Shown: positions 8,405-16,269 of the stretch, one piece after another
Numbering within the stretch: the first letter of the stretch is position 1
How the letters are laid out: every line of letters begins with the position of its first letter
Notes under the pieces: generated by a model
Seen by the model: the letters and a program-made list of their open reading frames with translations, nothing else
Databases searched by the model: none
What the model was told of the DNA's origin: nothing
DNA from: Nitrospirota bacterium
GTDB lineage: Bacteria > Nitrospirota_A > Leptospirillia > Leptospirillales > Leptospirillaceae
Assembly: GCA_021838765.1 (NCBI GenBank)
Contig: JAKCCY010000023.1
Location: forward strand, 1 to 29,947
Length of the DNA stretch: 29,947 nucleotides
Direction of reading: 5' to 3'
Program-made: the position numbers and the translations under genes

Positions 8405-10110
8405 GTTTTTTTGTAGATCGGCGTACTTATGCAGATCATTATGGACCGACAACAGGCGACAGGATCCGACTTGCCGATACAGACCTGATCATTGAAGTCG
8501 AGCGCGATTTGACCGTCTACGGGGAAGAAGTCCGATTCGGCGGGGGCAAGGTCATCAGGGACGGTATGGGACAATCCACCATTCCAAACAGTCAAGGGGC
8601 CGTCGATCTGGTCATCACAAATGCATTGATCCTGGATTGGTGGGGAGTGGTCAAGGCGGATGTGGGAGTCAAAGATGGCTTGATCGCAAAAATCGGCAAA
8701 GCAGGCAATCCCTACACTCAGCCCGGCATAAACATTATTATTGGACCAGGAACGGAAGTCGTTGCAGGGGAAGGGATGATTCTGACTGCAGGAGCAATCG
8801 ACAGCCATATTCATTTTATCTGTCCCCAACAAATTGAAGTGGCACTGGCTTCCGGGGTGACAACAATGATCGGGGGAGGAACAGGCCCCGCAACCGGAAC
8901 CAATGCTACGACATGCACCCCCGGCCCCTGGTACATCCATCGAATGCTTCAATCGGCTGAAGGCTTTCCCATCAATCTGGGTTTTCTGGGCAAAGGGAAC
9001 AGCAGCAACCCCGCTGGGTTAGTGGAACAACTGGAAGCAGGGACAATCGGGCTCAAGCTTCATGAAGACTGGGGATCAACGCCTGCAACAATTGATGTGT
9101 GTCTCGATGTTGCCGAATCGCATGACGTGCAGGTTTCAATCCATACCGACACCCTCAATGAAGCGGGATTTGTCGAAAATACGATTGCCGCATTCAAGGG
9201 GAGAACGATTCACGCCTATCATACGGAAGGGGCCGGGGGGGGCCATGCTCCCGATATCATAAAGCTGTGTGGAGAATCGAACGTTTTACCGTCTTCCACC
9301 AATCCGACAAGACCTTATACCGTCAACACAGTGGATGAACACCTCGATATGCTGATGGTATGCCATCACCTTGATCCGCATGTTGCCGAAGATGTCGCTT
9401 TTGCAGAATCCCGGATTCGCCGGGAAACCATTGCGGCAGAAGACATCCTGCATGATCTGGGCGCCTTTAGCATGATCGCTTCCGATTCCCAGGCCATGGG
9501 AAGGGTTGGGGAGGTCATCATTCGCACATGGCAAACCGCCCATAAAATGAAAAAACAGCGGGGAAGCCTGTCTCAGGATCCTGCCCGGCACGATAACTAC
9601 AGAGCCAAAAGATATATCGCCAAATATACAATCAATCCAGCCATTGCCCATGGCGTGGCTGGCTACGTCGGCTCTCTGGAAGAAGGGAAGATTGCCGACC
9701 TTGTATTGTGGAAACCGGAATTTTTCGGCGTCAAACCAGAGTTGGTAATCAAGGGAGGGGTGATCGCCTGGGCTCAGATGGGAGATGCTAATGCTAGCAT
9801 CCCAACCCCTCAGCCAGTCTACGGTCGTCCCATGTTTGGCGCTTTTGGTCGCACCCCTTTTTCCACCTCTCTAACATTCATGTCCAAGATTGCAATGGAA
9901 CACGGCGTTGATCAAATGATCGGGCTACAGAAACGCGTTGTCCCTGTATCAAACTGCCGGAATATTAAAAAAAGAGATATGAAATTAAATGATTACCAGC
10001 CACATATGGAAGTCGATCCGGAAACGTATGAAGTTCGTGCCGACGGAAAGTTGCTGACTTGCGAACCAGCAAAAGACCTTCCCCTTGCGCAACGGTATTT
10101 CCTGTTTTGA
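8401..10110 (+). CDS. ureC: Urease subunit alpha (catalytic)
   Basis: The 569-aa catalytic subunit hydrolyses urea to ammonia and carbamate using two nickel ions. All expected active-site residues are present, offset by two from Klebsiella UreC: H136 and H138 (DSHIHFI), the carbamylated Lys K219 (GLKLHEDWG), H248 (SIHTDT), H274, the flap C321 and H322 (MVCHHL), and D362 ([11 protein letters not shown]). The start is GTG ([20 protein letters not shown]), fused by a 4-nt overlap to ureB, and the stop overlaps the proposed TTG start of ureE. No defect is visible, so the enzyme should be functional if matured. Confidence 0.98.
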   Translation: MSFFVDRRTYADHYGPTTGDRIRLADTDLIIEVERDLTVYGEEVRFGGGKVIRDGMGQSTIPNSQGAVDLVITNALILDWWGVVKADVGVKDGLIAKIGKAGNPYTQPGINIIIGPGTEVVAGEGMILTAGAIDSHIHFICPQQIEVALASGVTTMIGGGTGPATGTNATTCTPGPWYIHRMLQSAEGFPINLGFLGKGNSSNPAGLVEQLEAGTIGLKLHEDWGSTPATIDVCLDVAESHDVQVSIHTDTLNEAGFVENTIAAFKGRTIHAYHTEGAGGGHAPDIIKLCGESNVLPSSTNPTRPYTVNTVDEHLDMLMVCHHLDPHVAEDVAFAESRIRRETIAAEDILHDLGAFSMIASDSQAMGRVGEVIIRTWQTAHKMKKQRGSLSQDPARHDNYRAKRYIAKYTINPAIAHGVAGYVGSLEEGKIADLVLWKPEFFGVKPELVIKGGVIAWAQMGDANASIPTPQPVYGRPMFGAFGRTPFSTSLTFMSKIAMEHGVDQMIGLQKRVVPVSNCRNIKKRDMKLNDYQPHMEVDPETYEVRADGKLLTCEPAKDLPLAQRYFLF

Positions 10111-10565
10111 GTACATTGACGCTTATCGAGCGGTTGCCATCATCCACAGCAAAACACACATCGACCCTGACCTTGCTGCTGGACGCGGAAGAGCGGACAC
10201 GAAGTCGTGTTCAGTTCGTGACAGTGGAAGGGGAAAAGGTCAGACTGTTTCTTCCCCGTGGAACCGTTTTAAAAGACGGGGACCTCTTGCTGGACCAGGA
10301 AATGAGCGTGTATGTCCGGGTCATTGCAAAGGAAGAAACGGTCATGACGGTCATCGCATCTGACTTGATAGCTTTGGCCAAAGCGGCATACCACCTTGGA
10401 AACAGGCATATTCCACTGGAAATCGGACAAACATTTTTGCGATTGAAACCGGATCATGTTTTGGCATCGATGCTCAAACAAATGGGTTTTCATATTGTTG
10501 AAGAAAACGCAAAATTCCACCCTGAGATAGGAAGTTACAAAGGACCTCACACCCATGAGCATTAG
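10107..10565 (+). CDS. ureE: Urease accessory nickel chaperone UreE
   Basis: UreE delivers nickel for urease assembly. From a TTG at 10107 the product is 152 aa: STLTLIERL aligns with the UreE N-terminus, followed by [17 protein letters not shown], and the [13 protein letters not shown] segment that carries the conserved nickel-binding His. The tail HTHEH is a short version of the His-rich tail of other UreE proteins. The TTG overlaps the ureC stop as TTGA. A longer reading from a TTG at 10059 would lie inside ureC and is not supported by homology. Another TTG at 10116 is possible. Confidence 0.88.
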   Translation: MSTLTLIERLPSSTAKHTSTLTLLLDAEERTRSRVQFVTVEGEKVRLFLPRGTVLKDGDLLLDQEMSVYVRVIAKEETVMTVIASDLIALAKAAYHLGNRHIPLEIGQTFLRLKPDHVLASMLKQMGFHIVEENAKFHPEIGSYKGPHTHEH

Positions 10566-10610
10566 CAACCTTGATATTGGATGAAAACTCCCGTTGTCTC
10601 AGGACAGAGA

Positions 10611-11234
10611 TCAACCAACTTCCCCCCCTGGCAAGTTTCCCTCAAGATATGTGACGATTTCTTCAAGGCCCGATTTTGTTTTCAGATTAACGAATTGAAA
10701 CGGTCTCCCCTGCCTCATCATAATTGTATCGTTTCTCATAACATTTAGATCTGCCCCGACATAAGGAGCCAGATCCGTTTTATTGATGATGAGGAGATCG
10801 GATTTTGTAATTCCAGGTCCCCCTTTTCTTGGGATCTTGTCACCAGCAGCAACATCAATGATGTAAATAGTAAGGTCGGCCAATTCAGGACTGAAAGTCG
10901 CTGCCAGGTTATCTCCCCCGCTTTCCACAAAAATCAGATCAAGATCAGGGTATGTCATTTCCAGATTTTCCACTGCCACCAAGTTAATCGAAACATCTTC
11001 ACGTATGGCAGTATGGGGACAGCCGCCTGTTTCAACCCCAACAATCCGATCTGGAGAGAGTGCCTTGCTTCTAACCAGAAATTGCGCATCTTCTTTTGTG
11101 TATATGTCGTTGGTAACAACAGCCATCTGATACCGATCACGCATAGACTTGCAAAGAGCATCGATCAAAGCCGTCTTTCCTGAGCCAACGGGACCGGCAA
11201 TCCCTACTCTTAAAGCATTCAAGATGCACCCCAC
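10611..11234 (-). CDS. ureG: Urease accessory GTPase UreG
   Basis: UreG is the GTPase that powers nickel insertion. The 207-aa protein shows the P-loop GPVGSGKT (14-21), [11 protein letters not shown], the metal-binding CPH motif (72-74) in [26 protein letters not shown] and [12 protein letters not shown], all intact. It is convergent with ureE (45-nt gap) instead of following ureF directly. The start could be GTG 11234 or a TTG at 11222, which has a GGGG site 6 nt upstream and would give the more usual N-terminus [10 protein letters not shown]. An IS630 fragment separates it from ureF upstream. Confidence 0.95.
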   Translation of the reverse strand: MGCILNALRVGIAGPVGSGKTALIDALCKSMRDRYQMAVVTNDIYTKEDAQFLVRSKALSPDRIVGVETGGCPHTAIREDVSINLVAVENLEMTYPDLDLIFVESGGDNLAATFSPELADLTIYIIDVAAGDKIPRKGGPGITKSDLLIINKTDLAPYVGADLNVMRNDTIMMRQGRPFQFVNLKTKSGLEEIVTYLEGNLPGGEVG

Positions 11235-11349
11235 TCTTAAATCGACTCTTCCAAAAGCAGGACGGGGAAAGATTCAACCCGCCACAACGAAAACAGATCG
11301 CAATTTTGAATCGTTCCCTGTTATGAAATCCATAAGTTCATTGTTAATT

Positions 11350-11680
11350 TCATGAGTTGATAATTTTATTTCTGAGCGAGACACCCTTGACCTCCCGTTT
11401 TCTCCAGATAAACGGAGCCGCGTTTTGGTTGTAGGCCGACATGAAATCCTGAAGAGCCTTGATCAACTTCTCTTTGACTGGGAAACTGGCACCCGTCAAT
11501 GCGTTCCGACCCAGGATGCCAAACCAGATCTCGACCTGGTTAAGCCAAGACGCGGAGGTCGGCGTAAAGGAAAAGGTCACATTGGGATGACGACTCAACC
11601 ACTCCTCGTTTTTCTTGTGAGTCGACAGATTATCCAGAATCACACTTCTCTGTTCGCAATCAGCAAGAATATGCAGGCGC
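11350..11680 (-). pseudogene. IS630-family transposase remnant (C-terminal part)
   Basis: About 105 residues of the C-terminal DDE domain of an IS630-type transposase are readable: SVILDNLSTHKK with the catalytic Asp, then FTPTSASWLNQVEIWFG with the last catalytic Glu, and a terminal helix. The N-terminal half and first catalytic Asp are missing. The fragment abuts the ureF stop codon (11681) and lies 115 nt before ureG on the same strand. It is an insertion relic that split the ureF-ureG pair; it belongs to a different IS630 branch from the copy at 12740. Confidence 0.8.
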
Positions 11681-12379
11681 TTAACTTCGATACAAACGAC
11701 TATATTGAGTCTCATGTTGCATGCTGGCTAGGACAACTGCGGTGTTCCAAACGTACAAATCTTCATTTGGCAAAGAAAGAAGTTCAAAAACCTTGTTCTC
11801 TAAAAAGGGCTGCATATTCCACAGACACTTTTGTCCCGCGGACTGCCCCATCGGAATTAACTTAACCCCTACGTCAAGAATACTTGATATCCATCGGTAT
11901 AAATATCCATAGAGAGCTGAATCAAGAGGGATATTCCAATCTGCCGCAGTTTTACCGAAAACACTTGCGTAGTTTCTTAGTACCACCCGCTCTTGGTCCA
12001 AACCGCATTTGCTATCGGAAAGAGATGAATTTAAGCGTTGAAGAGCTCTGCCCATATCCACACTTTGCCGCCTCAACTCCTCTGTTTCCATGGATGCCAA
12101 AAGCCATTGGTCCCAAAAAATCAGCGAGTTAAAATCATCATTCTTGCATGCTTGGTAAATTCTTTTCAAAACACATCCTTCAAAACGGATGATCCCATAA
12201 TCCAGACTATCCTTGATCCAAAACTCCAATTCGTTGGAATTACATATAATTTTTTCTTCTATCAACTGTTCCAGCCCTTCGGAATAGCTGAAACCACCGA
12301 TGGGCAGTGCCGAATTGGTAATCTGAAGAAGGTGACCCAAGTTATGATTCTTGCCTTTTTTATTCGTTCTTCTCGGCAT
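11681..12379 (-). CDS. ureF: Urease accessory protein UreF
   Basis: UreF bridges UreD and UreG in the nickel-insertion complex. The 232-aa product has the family start LLQITNSALPIGGFSYSEGLE (residues about 17-37) and the family end HETQYSRLYRS, so it is complete despite the IS fragment touching its stop codon. AAGGG lies 5 nt before the ATG. The sequence is visibly more AT-rich than ureABC, with many AAT and TTT codons, hinting at relaxed selection or separate origin. It must act with ureDABCE on the other strand. Confidence 0.92.
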   Translation of the reverse strand: MPRRTNKKGKNHNLGHLLQITNSALPIGGFSYSEGLEQLIEEKIICNSNELEFWIKDSLDYGIIRFEGCVLKRIYQACKNDDFNSLIFWDQWLLASMETEELRRQSVDMGRALQRLNSSLSDSKCGLDQERVVLRNYASVFGKTAADWNIPLDSALYGYLYRWISSILDVGVKLIPMGQSAGQKCLWNMQPFLENKVFELLSLPNEDLYVWNTAVVLASMQHETQYSRLYRS

Positions 12380-12665
12380 CGTTTCCCTTCAGCTGGAATA
12401 TAGTACACATAATATGTGCGAAGGCTTTAAAAAAAGGCGTTTCCTGATCATCCCCAACGCAGCAATAAAAATATGAAAAATCCATCTGTGACAGAGTATG
12501 ACAATCGCTTTTCTGTAATCGTTTCTCTATGAACGACCTTCCAGCTACCTGTAGCATTGGAACACAGAACAAACTCTTTTGGATCAGGTCGGAATTACTG
12601 TTCCGATTTTTGAAAAATAACCGGAAATACCTCACAAGTGATGCTGCCTGCGCGACCTTTTCCAT
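12360..12665 (-). CDS. Small hypothetical ORF upstream of ureF
   Basis: A 101-codon frame from ATG 12665 (MEKVAQAASLVRYFRLFF...) ends 20 nt inside ureF, so the ureF ribosome site lies within it. No family is recognised. It contains several Cys and aromatic residues and no clear ribosome site. It could be a real gene translationally coupled to ureF, a remnant, or chance. Apart from this frame, 12380-12739 shows no gene. Confidence 0.25.
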   Translation of the reverse strand: MEKVAQAASLVRYFRLFFKNRNSNSDLIQKSLFCVPMLQVAGRSFIEKRLQKSDCHTLSQMDFSYFYCCVGDDQETPFFKAFAHIMCTIFQLKGNDAEKNE

Positions 12666-12739
12666 CTTAATTATTCTATGTTGCAATCAAAATAGTACTA
12701 TTATACAGTTAGACCATGAGCCCTTCCGAAGGAGGAGCC

Positions 12740-13500
12740 ATGGCCCGCACTGCAACCTACGAAGAACGCGAGATTGATGAAGCCATCCGTCTTGTCAGCT
12801 CGGCCAAGACGATTCAGCAACTCCGGGAGGGACAGGCCATCCTGATTCCGGCCCTGACCGGAGCCTCGATGGATACCACCGCCCGGATCCTGGGGGTTGG
12901 GCGCAACCAGGTCTGTGTCATGCGCCGGGAGTTCCGGGAGCACGGAGGAACCACCTTCGACGACAAGGACCTTCGGGGCGGTCGGCATCGCGAACTCCTG
13001 AGTCTGGAAGAGGAGAAGTCCTTCCTGGCTCCCTAGCTTGAGCAGGCGAAAACCGGAGGGGCCCTGGTCGTCCCTCCCATTCATGCGGCCTACGAAGAAC
13101 GGGTTGGAAAGAAGGTTTCCCGTTCAACCGTTTACCGGCTTCTGAGCCGGCATGGATGGCGCAAGGTCACACCCGATACCCGGCATCCCAAGGCGAAGCC
13201 AGAACTACAAGAGGATTTTAAAAAAAACTCCCGGAAATCCTCAAGGAGAAGCTGATTGGAAGAGACAAAAAACCCTTTTTGCTTCTTTTCCAGGACGAAG
13301 CCCGATTCGGACGTATAAGCGATCCATCCTGATGCTGGGCTCCCCGGCCCTTCCGTCCCACGGTCCTGAAAGCCCTTGTCCGGGAGTTCCGCGATGTCTA
13401 TGCCGCCCTTGGCCCTCAAGAGGGAACTTTGGACTGGATGGTCGCCGATGCCATGAATACCGACCTCATGGGAACATTTCTGGGTCAGGTGGCGGCGTCA
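12740..13500 (+). pseudogene. IS630-family transposase, decayed and truncated
   Basis: A good ribosome site (GGAGGAG) precedes ATG 12740. The product begins MARTATYEEREIDEA with a helix-turn-helix (TARILGVGRNQVCVMRREF), and the reading continues past a TAG at 13034 into a second HTH (RSTVYRLLSRHGWRKV). A frameshift lies in the 8-A run at 13220-13227, after which FLLLFQDEARFGRISDPS, with the first catalytic Asp, is in another frame; a TGA follows at 13330. The frame then runs to GTFLGQVAAS and stops short near 13500, so the rest of the DDE domain is lost. Two nonsense codons, one frameshift and a truncation show it is dead. Confidence 0.88.
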
Positions 13501-13923
13501 ACCGAACTATCTTAAAATATTGTTTCATAGCAATACGTTAGTAGATCAACATTTTTCATGCTACCACCATTTTTTCTCGCTGGCCCTTTTTTGGGATTGC
13601 GATGGATCGTGGACTTTGATCCATCCTGCCGCAGGTGGAGTCAATCCGGGGAAATTAGTCCATTTACCAAATCTTCCAGAGATGTCTCTGGAAGAGAAAG
13701 AGCGCGCAGGGGGAAATCCTAGAAGAAATACATACTGGTGCTTCGATCCCAGTCCACTCGCCATAAAAGTGAAAAATCCCGATTGTGACGGGTCATGACC
13801 GAGTATGACGATTCGTTACGGAGTTCCTCTTTTCAATGGTTCGAAAGGATTCTCCAAGATTTCCGACGATGTCCGGAAATGACCGCTTTTGATCCTGAAC
13901 GGACACTGGATTTAGTTGATGAC
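13501..13923. other. Gene-poor stretch after the IS630 remnant
   Basis: No convincing gene. The stretch holds a perfect 11-bp inverted repeat with a 2-nt loop (13672-13682 with 13685-13695, core CTTCCAGAGA/TCTCTGGAAG) and a short palindrome GGTCATGACC just before 13800. Open frames here lack family features or ribosome sites. Confidence 0.5.
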
Positions 13924-14181
13924 CTACATCCCCAGAGCATGGCAAGATGTCGACTGATCTCCAATTCCAAGCAACAAACCTTCAACGCTGATGTCTTCGT
14001 CCAGTTCATCCCAGTGAAGACCAGTGCCTCCTCCGCTGATTTCATATTTGGTCCGTTGTTCCTGAGTTGCATGAAGAAGTCGGGGGAAATAGGCCATGGG
14101 GACACCCAGACGGCGTCCATCGGATAATTCGACCCACATGAATTCTGGATCGAAACTTAGGGCTTTAGCCAAAGTATTCAT
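13924..14181 (-). CDS. DUF2442 protein, probable partner of DUF4160 (toxin-antitoxin type)
   Basis: An 85-aa protein with the DUF2442 core: VELSDGRRLGVPMAYFPRLLHA followed by a Trp/Gly-rich piece and the GLHWDELDEDISVEGLL motif. ATG 14181 is chosen because AAGGAG lies 7 nt upstream, inside the end of the DUF4160 gene, giving a 17-nt overlap. DUF4160-DUF2442 pairs are common mobile gene pairs predicted to be toxin-antitoxin modules; DUF2442 is often taken as the antitoxin-like partner, but this is not established here. Confidence 0.85.
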   Translation of the reverse strand: MNTLAKALSFDPEFMWVELSDGRRLGVPMAYFPRLLHATQEQRTKYEISGGGTGLHWDELDEDISVEGLLLGIGDQSTSCHALGM

Positions 14182-14407
14182 GCCATCTCCTTTCGAAAAG
14201 TTCCCGATTTTCCGAAGTGATCCCACTCAATTCGGCAAGTTCACCACTGTTTAATCCATAGCTCGCAGCGAGTCTGACTTCTGGCACAATCCAAAACTTG
14301 GCGACTGCATTTCCGCTTCGAACATGGATATGAGGACTTTCCCGAGGGTTTCCCACGTTGGAAAAGAAAAAGAACCTGCAGCCCTTATACCTTATATTGA
14401 CCGGCAC
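14165..14407 (-). CDS. DUF4160 protein (putative toxin-antitoxin component)
   Basis: An 80-aa protein matching DUF4160: MPVNIRYKGCRFFFFSN, then the ESPHIHVRSG motif (His-rich core), AKFWIVPEVRLAASYGL and a C-terminal ERRWHEYFG helix. The start is probably GTG 14407, with AAAGGA 6 nt upstream; a TTG two codons earlier is badly spaced. It is translated together with the overlapping DUF2442 gene. Such pairs sit in accessory regions, which fits the IS remnants around it. Confidence 0.82.
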   Translation of the reverse strand: MPVNIRYKGCRFFFFSNVGNPRESPHIHVRSGNAVAKFWIVPEVRLAASYGLNSGELAELSGITSENRELFERRWHEYFG

Positions 14408-15264
14408 CGACAATCCTTTGCAAACTGGTATTATGGGGAAATCAGTTATGAATCAAATATCGGCTTACTCGAAAGGCCCTTTTTCTTCGAAGTTTTAGAG
14501 TTTGTGCTTCTTTCACATGGTCTGAAGCACCCCAGGACTGACTGACCAAACTCACTGCTGGAATCACCCCAAATTGTACTGATACCGGATTCTGGATGAA
14601 CGCATTGGAAGAAGACCGTATTCCCGATCATAGGTAGGAATAGGTGGAGGATCGGAGGTCATTCTAAGCCGAGATGGGAAGGAGTCTGAACCTGATAAAT
14701 CGCCCCACCTTAACGACAAGGATTTCCTGTGTTGACAATGGGGGTCACTTCAGTGACGAGCTTGGGATTCAATCTCAGAACACTCGCCTTAAAAGGGCGC
14801 AACCGACACAACAAACTTGTCCCGATTTTCCGCGATTTCTTTATTTTTAGCCATTCTCAAACGTTACACTGTACCGATACATTCCATATGGATCCCAATT
14901 TTTGTCCACAGTCTAGCACAAATTTAGCACAACCTTCCCAAAAACCGCCATGAATTCTGGTCAAAAAGTGGTTTGTAAAAAAATACGGGCTTATTCGTAT
15001 CCTTTCTGATAATGGCGCGTTCCGGGTTGAAGTTTTCTGGATGACAACAGGCAATGACATTCGTAGTGATGGGCCTTGTCAGGCTCCAGGACAGCCGTTC
15101 ATCTACTTTGCGGTGAGAAACATGGAAGAATCTTACTTTACCGGAAACTTTTTCCCCCCCCACTTTATCGTCAAGAGCCTTAAAAAGAGACGAAATGATG
15201 ATTCATACTGTAGGATGTACTGTGTGTGAAATGCCGATAAGATCACTACCGGAGGGCGTGGGCC
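14408..15264. other. 857-bp gene-poor stretch before the AAA-protease cassette
   Basis: No gene is supported on either strand. A palindrome GTCACTTCAGTGAC is seen near 14750, and a tandem near-repeat TAGCACAA/TTAGCACAA near 14915-14935. It may be remnant DNA of an integrated element; no integrase, tRNA or attachment site could be identified. Confidence 0.5.
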
Positions 15265-16263
15265 ATGGCTAGTGGCAAGATATTGAGACAACTAGTAAAA
15301 TCGGGAGCATCTGGGGATACGACCGCTTTCCGTCAGGCATCCGAAGCCATCATTCAGGAGGAGCGGCAGAAGCAACATCATTTGCTCGCCAACGACTTGG
15401 AGCAAATCCTTTACGGCGGAGGACATCGCCCGGCATCAATTGCAAACCGAAGCCTGAGAGATCGCGTCCCTATGGATCAGGAGCGTGGTCTGCCACTCCT
15501 TGGTCTCCGCGAGCCGGTGCGAGGGTTGGAAGAGGTCGTCCTTACCGAAGAAAACCAGCAGGTCATCGAAGACATTCTCGAACAACATCACCGTGCTGAT
15601 GTGCTCAGGAGCTATGGCCTACGTCCTGCTGATAAAATCCTCTTCTGTGGGCCGCCGGGTTGCGGCAAGACGCTGACGGCAGAGGTTATTGCCGCGGAAC
15701 TGAGTCTTCCGCTGGCACTCATCCGCCTCGATAGTGTGGTTTCCTCCTATCTCGGCGAAACGGCTGCCAATCTTCGGAAGGTCTTTGATTTCATCGACTC
15801 CACTCCCATGGTAGTTCTGTTCGACGAATTCGATGCGCTAGGTAAGGAGCGGGCAGATGCCAGCGAGCACGGTGAGCTTAAGCGTGTGGTCAACGCCGTA
15901 CTGCAAATGCTCGACGCCTATCAGGGTAAAAGCCTCATTATCGCCGCCACTAACCATGAAGGCATGCTCGACTCCGCTATCTGGCGACGCTTTGAGGAAG
16001 TACTGATATTCGGCCTGCCCACACGGGAGCAGCTTGCAAAGCTTCTCTCGATCAAATTGCGTGGTGTACGCCGTGATTTTGAATTGGACGACGAGCGGGT
16101 TCTGGCCCTCTTCCCTGACATGTCGTATGCTGATGTGGAACGAGTGCTGCGTCATGCCATTAAGGACATGATTCTCAAGGGGCAGGAATTCCTTCAACTC
16201 CGTCATCTTGAAAAAGCCCGGCAGCGTGAGTTGAACAGAAAGCAACAATTGCCGGAGGTATAA
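15265..16263 (+). CDS. AAA+ ATPase paired with subtilisin-like protease
   Basis: A 332-aa ATPase of the classic AAA (FtsH/Vps4-like) type. Walker A is GPPGCGKT (129-136), Walker B is VVLFDEFD (183-190), sensor 1 lies in AATNH (227-231) and the arginine-finger region is WRRFEE (240-245). The N-terminal 80 residues are helical and lack a known domain. A GGAGGGCGTGGG stretch precedes the ATG. The protease gene starts 6 nt after its stop, with its ribosome site inside this gene, so the two form one operon. The ATPase probably recognises, unfolds or gates a substrate for the protease. This pair is a recurrent accessory-genome module with a presumed stress or defence role. Confidence 0.88.
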   Translation: MASGKILRQLVKSGASGDTTAFRQASEAIIQEERQKQHHLLANDLEQILYGGGHRPASIANRSLRDRVPMDQERGLPLLGLREPVRGLEEVVLTEENQQVIEDILEQHHRADVLRSYGLRPADKILFCGPPGCGKTLTAEVIAAELSLPLALIRLDSVVSSYLGETAANLRKVFDFIDSTPMVVLFDEFDALGKERADASEHGELKRVVNAVLQMLDAYQGKSLIIAATNHEGMLDSAIWRRFEEVLIFGLPTREQLAKLLSIKLRGVRRDFELDDERVLALFPDMSYADVERVLRHAIKDMILKGQEFLQLRHLEKARQRELNRKQQLPEV

Positions 16264-16269
16264 TACGCG

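Noticed and set aside
13200..13340. Programmed frameshift in the IS630 transposase at the A-run
   Set aside because: Two additional stop codons and the loss of the C-terminus show that the gene is decayed.
13795..14127. Open frame on the + strand over DUF2442
   Set aside because: It is antisense to a recognised family gene with its own ribosome site and shows no family features.
14408..15264. Rest of the truncated HsdR-like gene on the far side of the cassette
   Set aside because: No frame on the - strand resembles the expected continuation (GEKVDYAI-type sequence).
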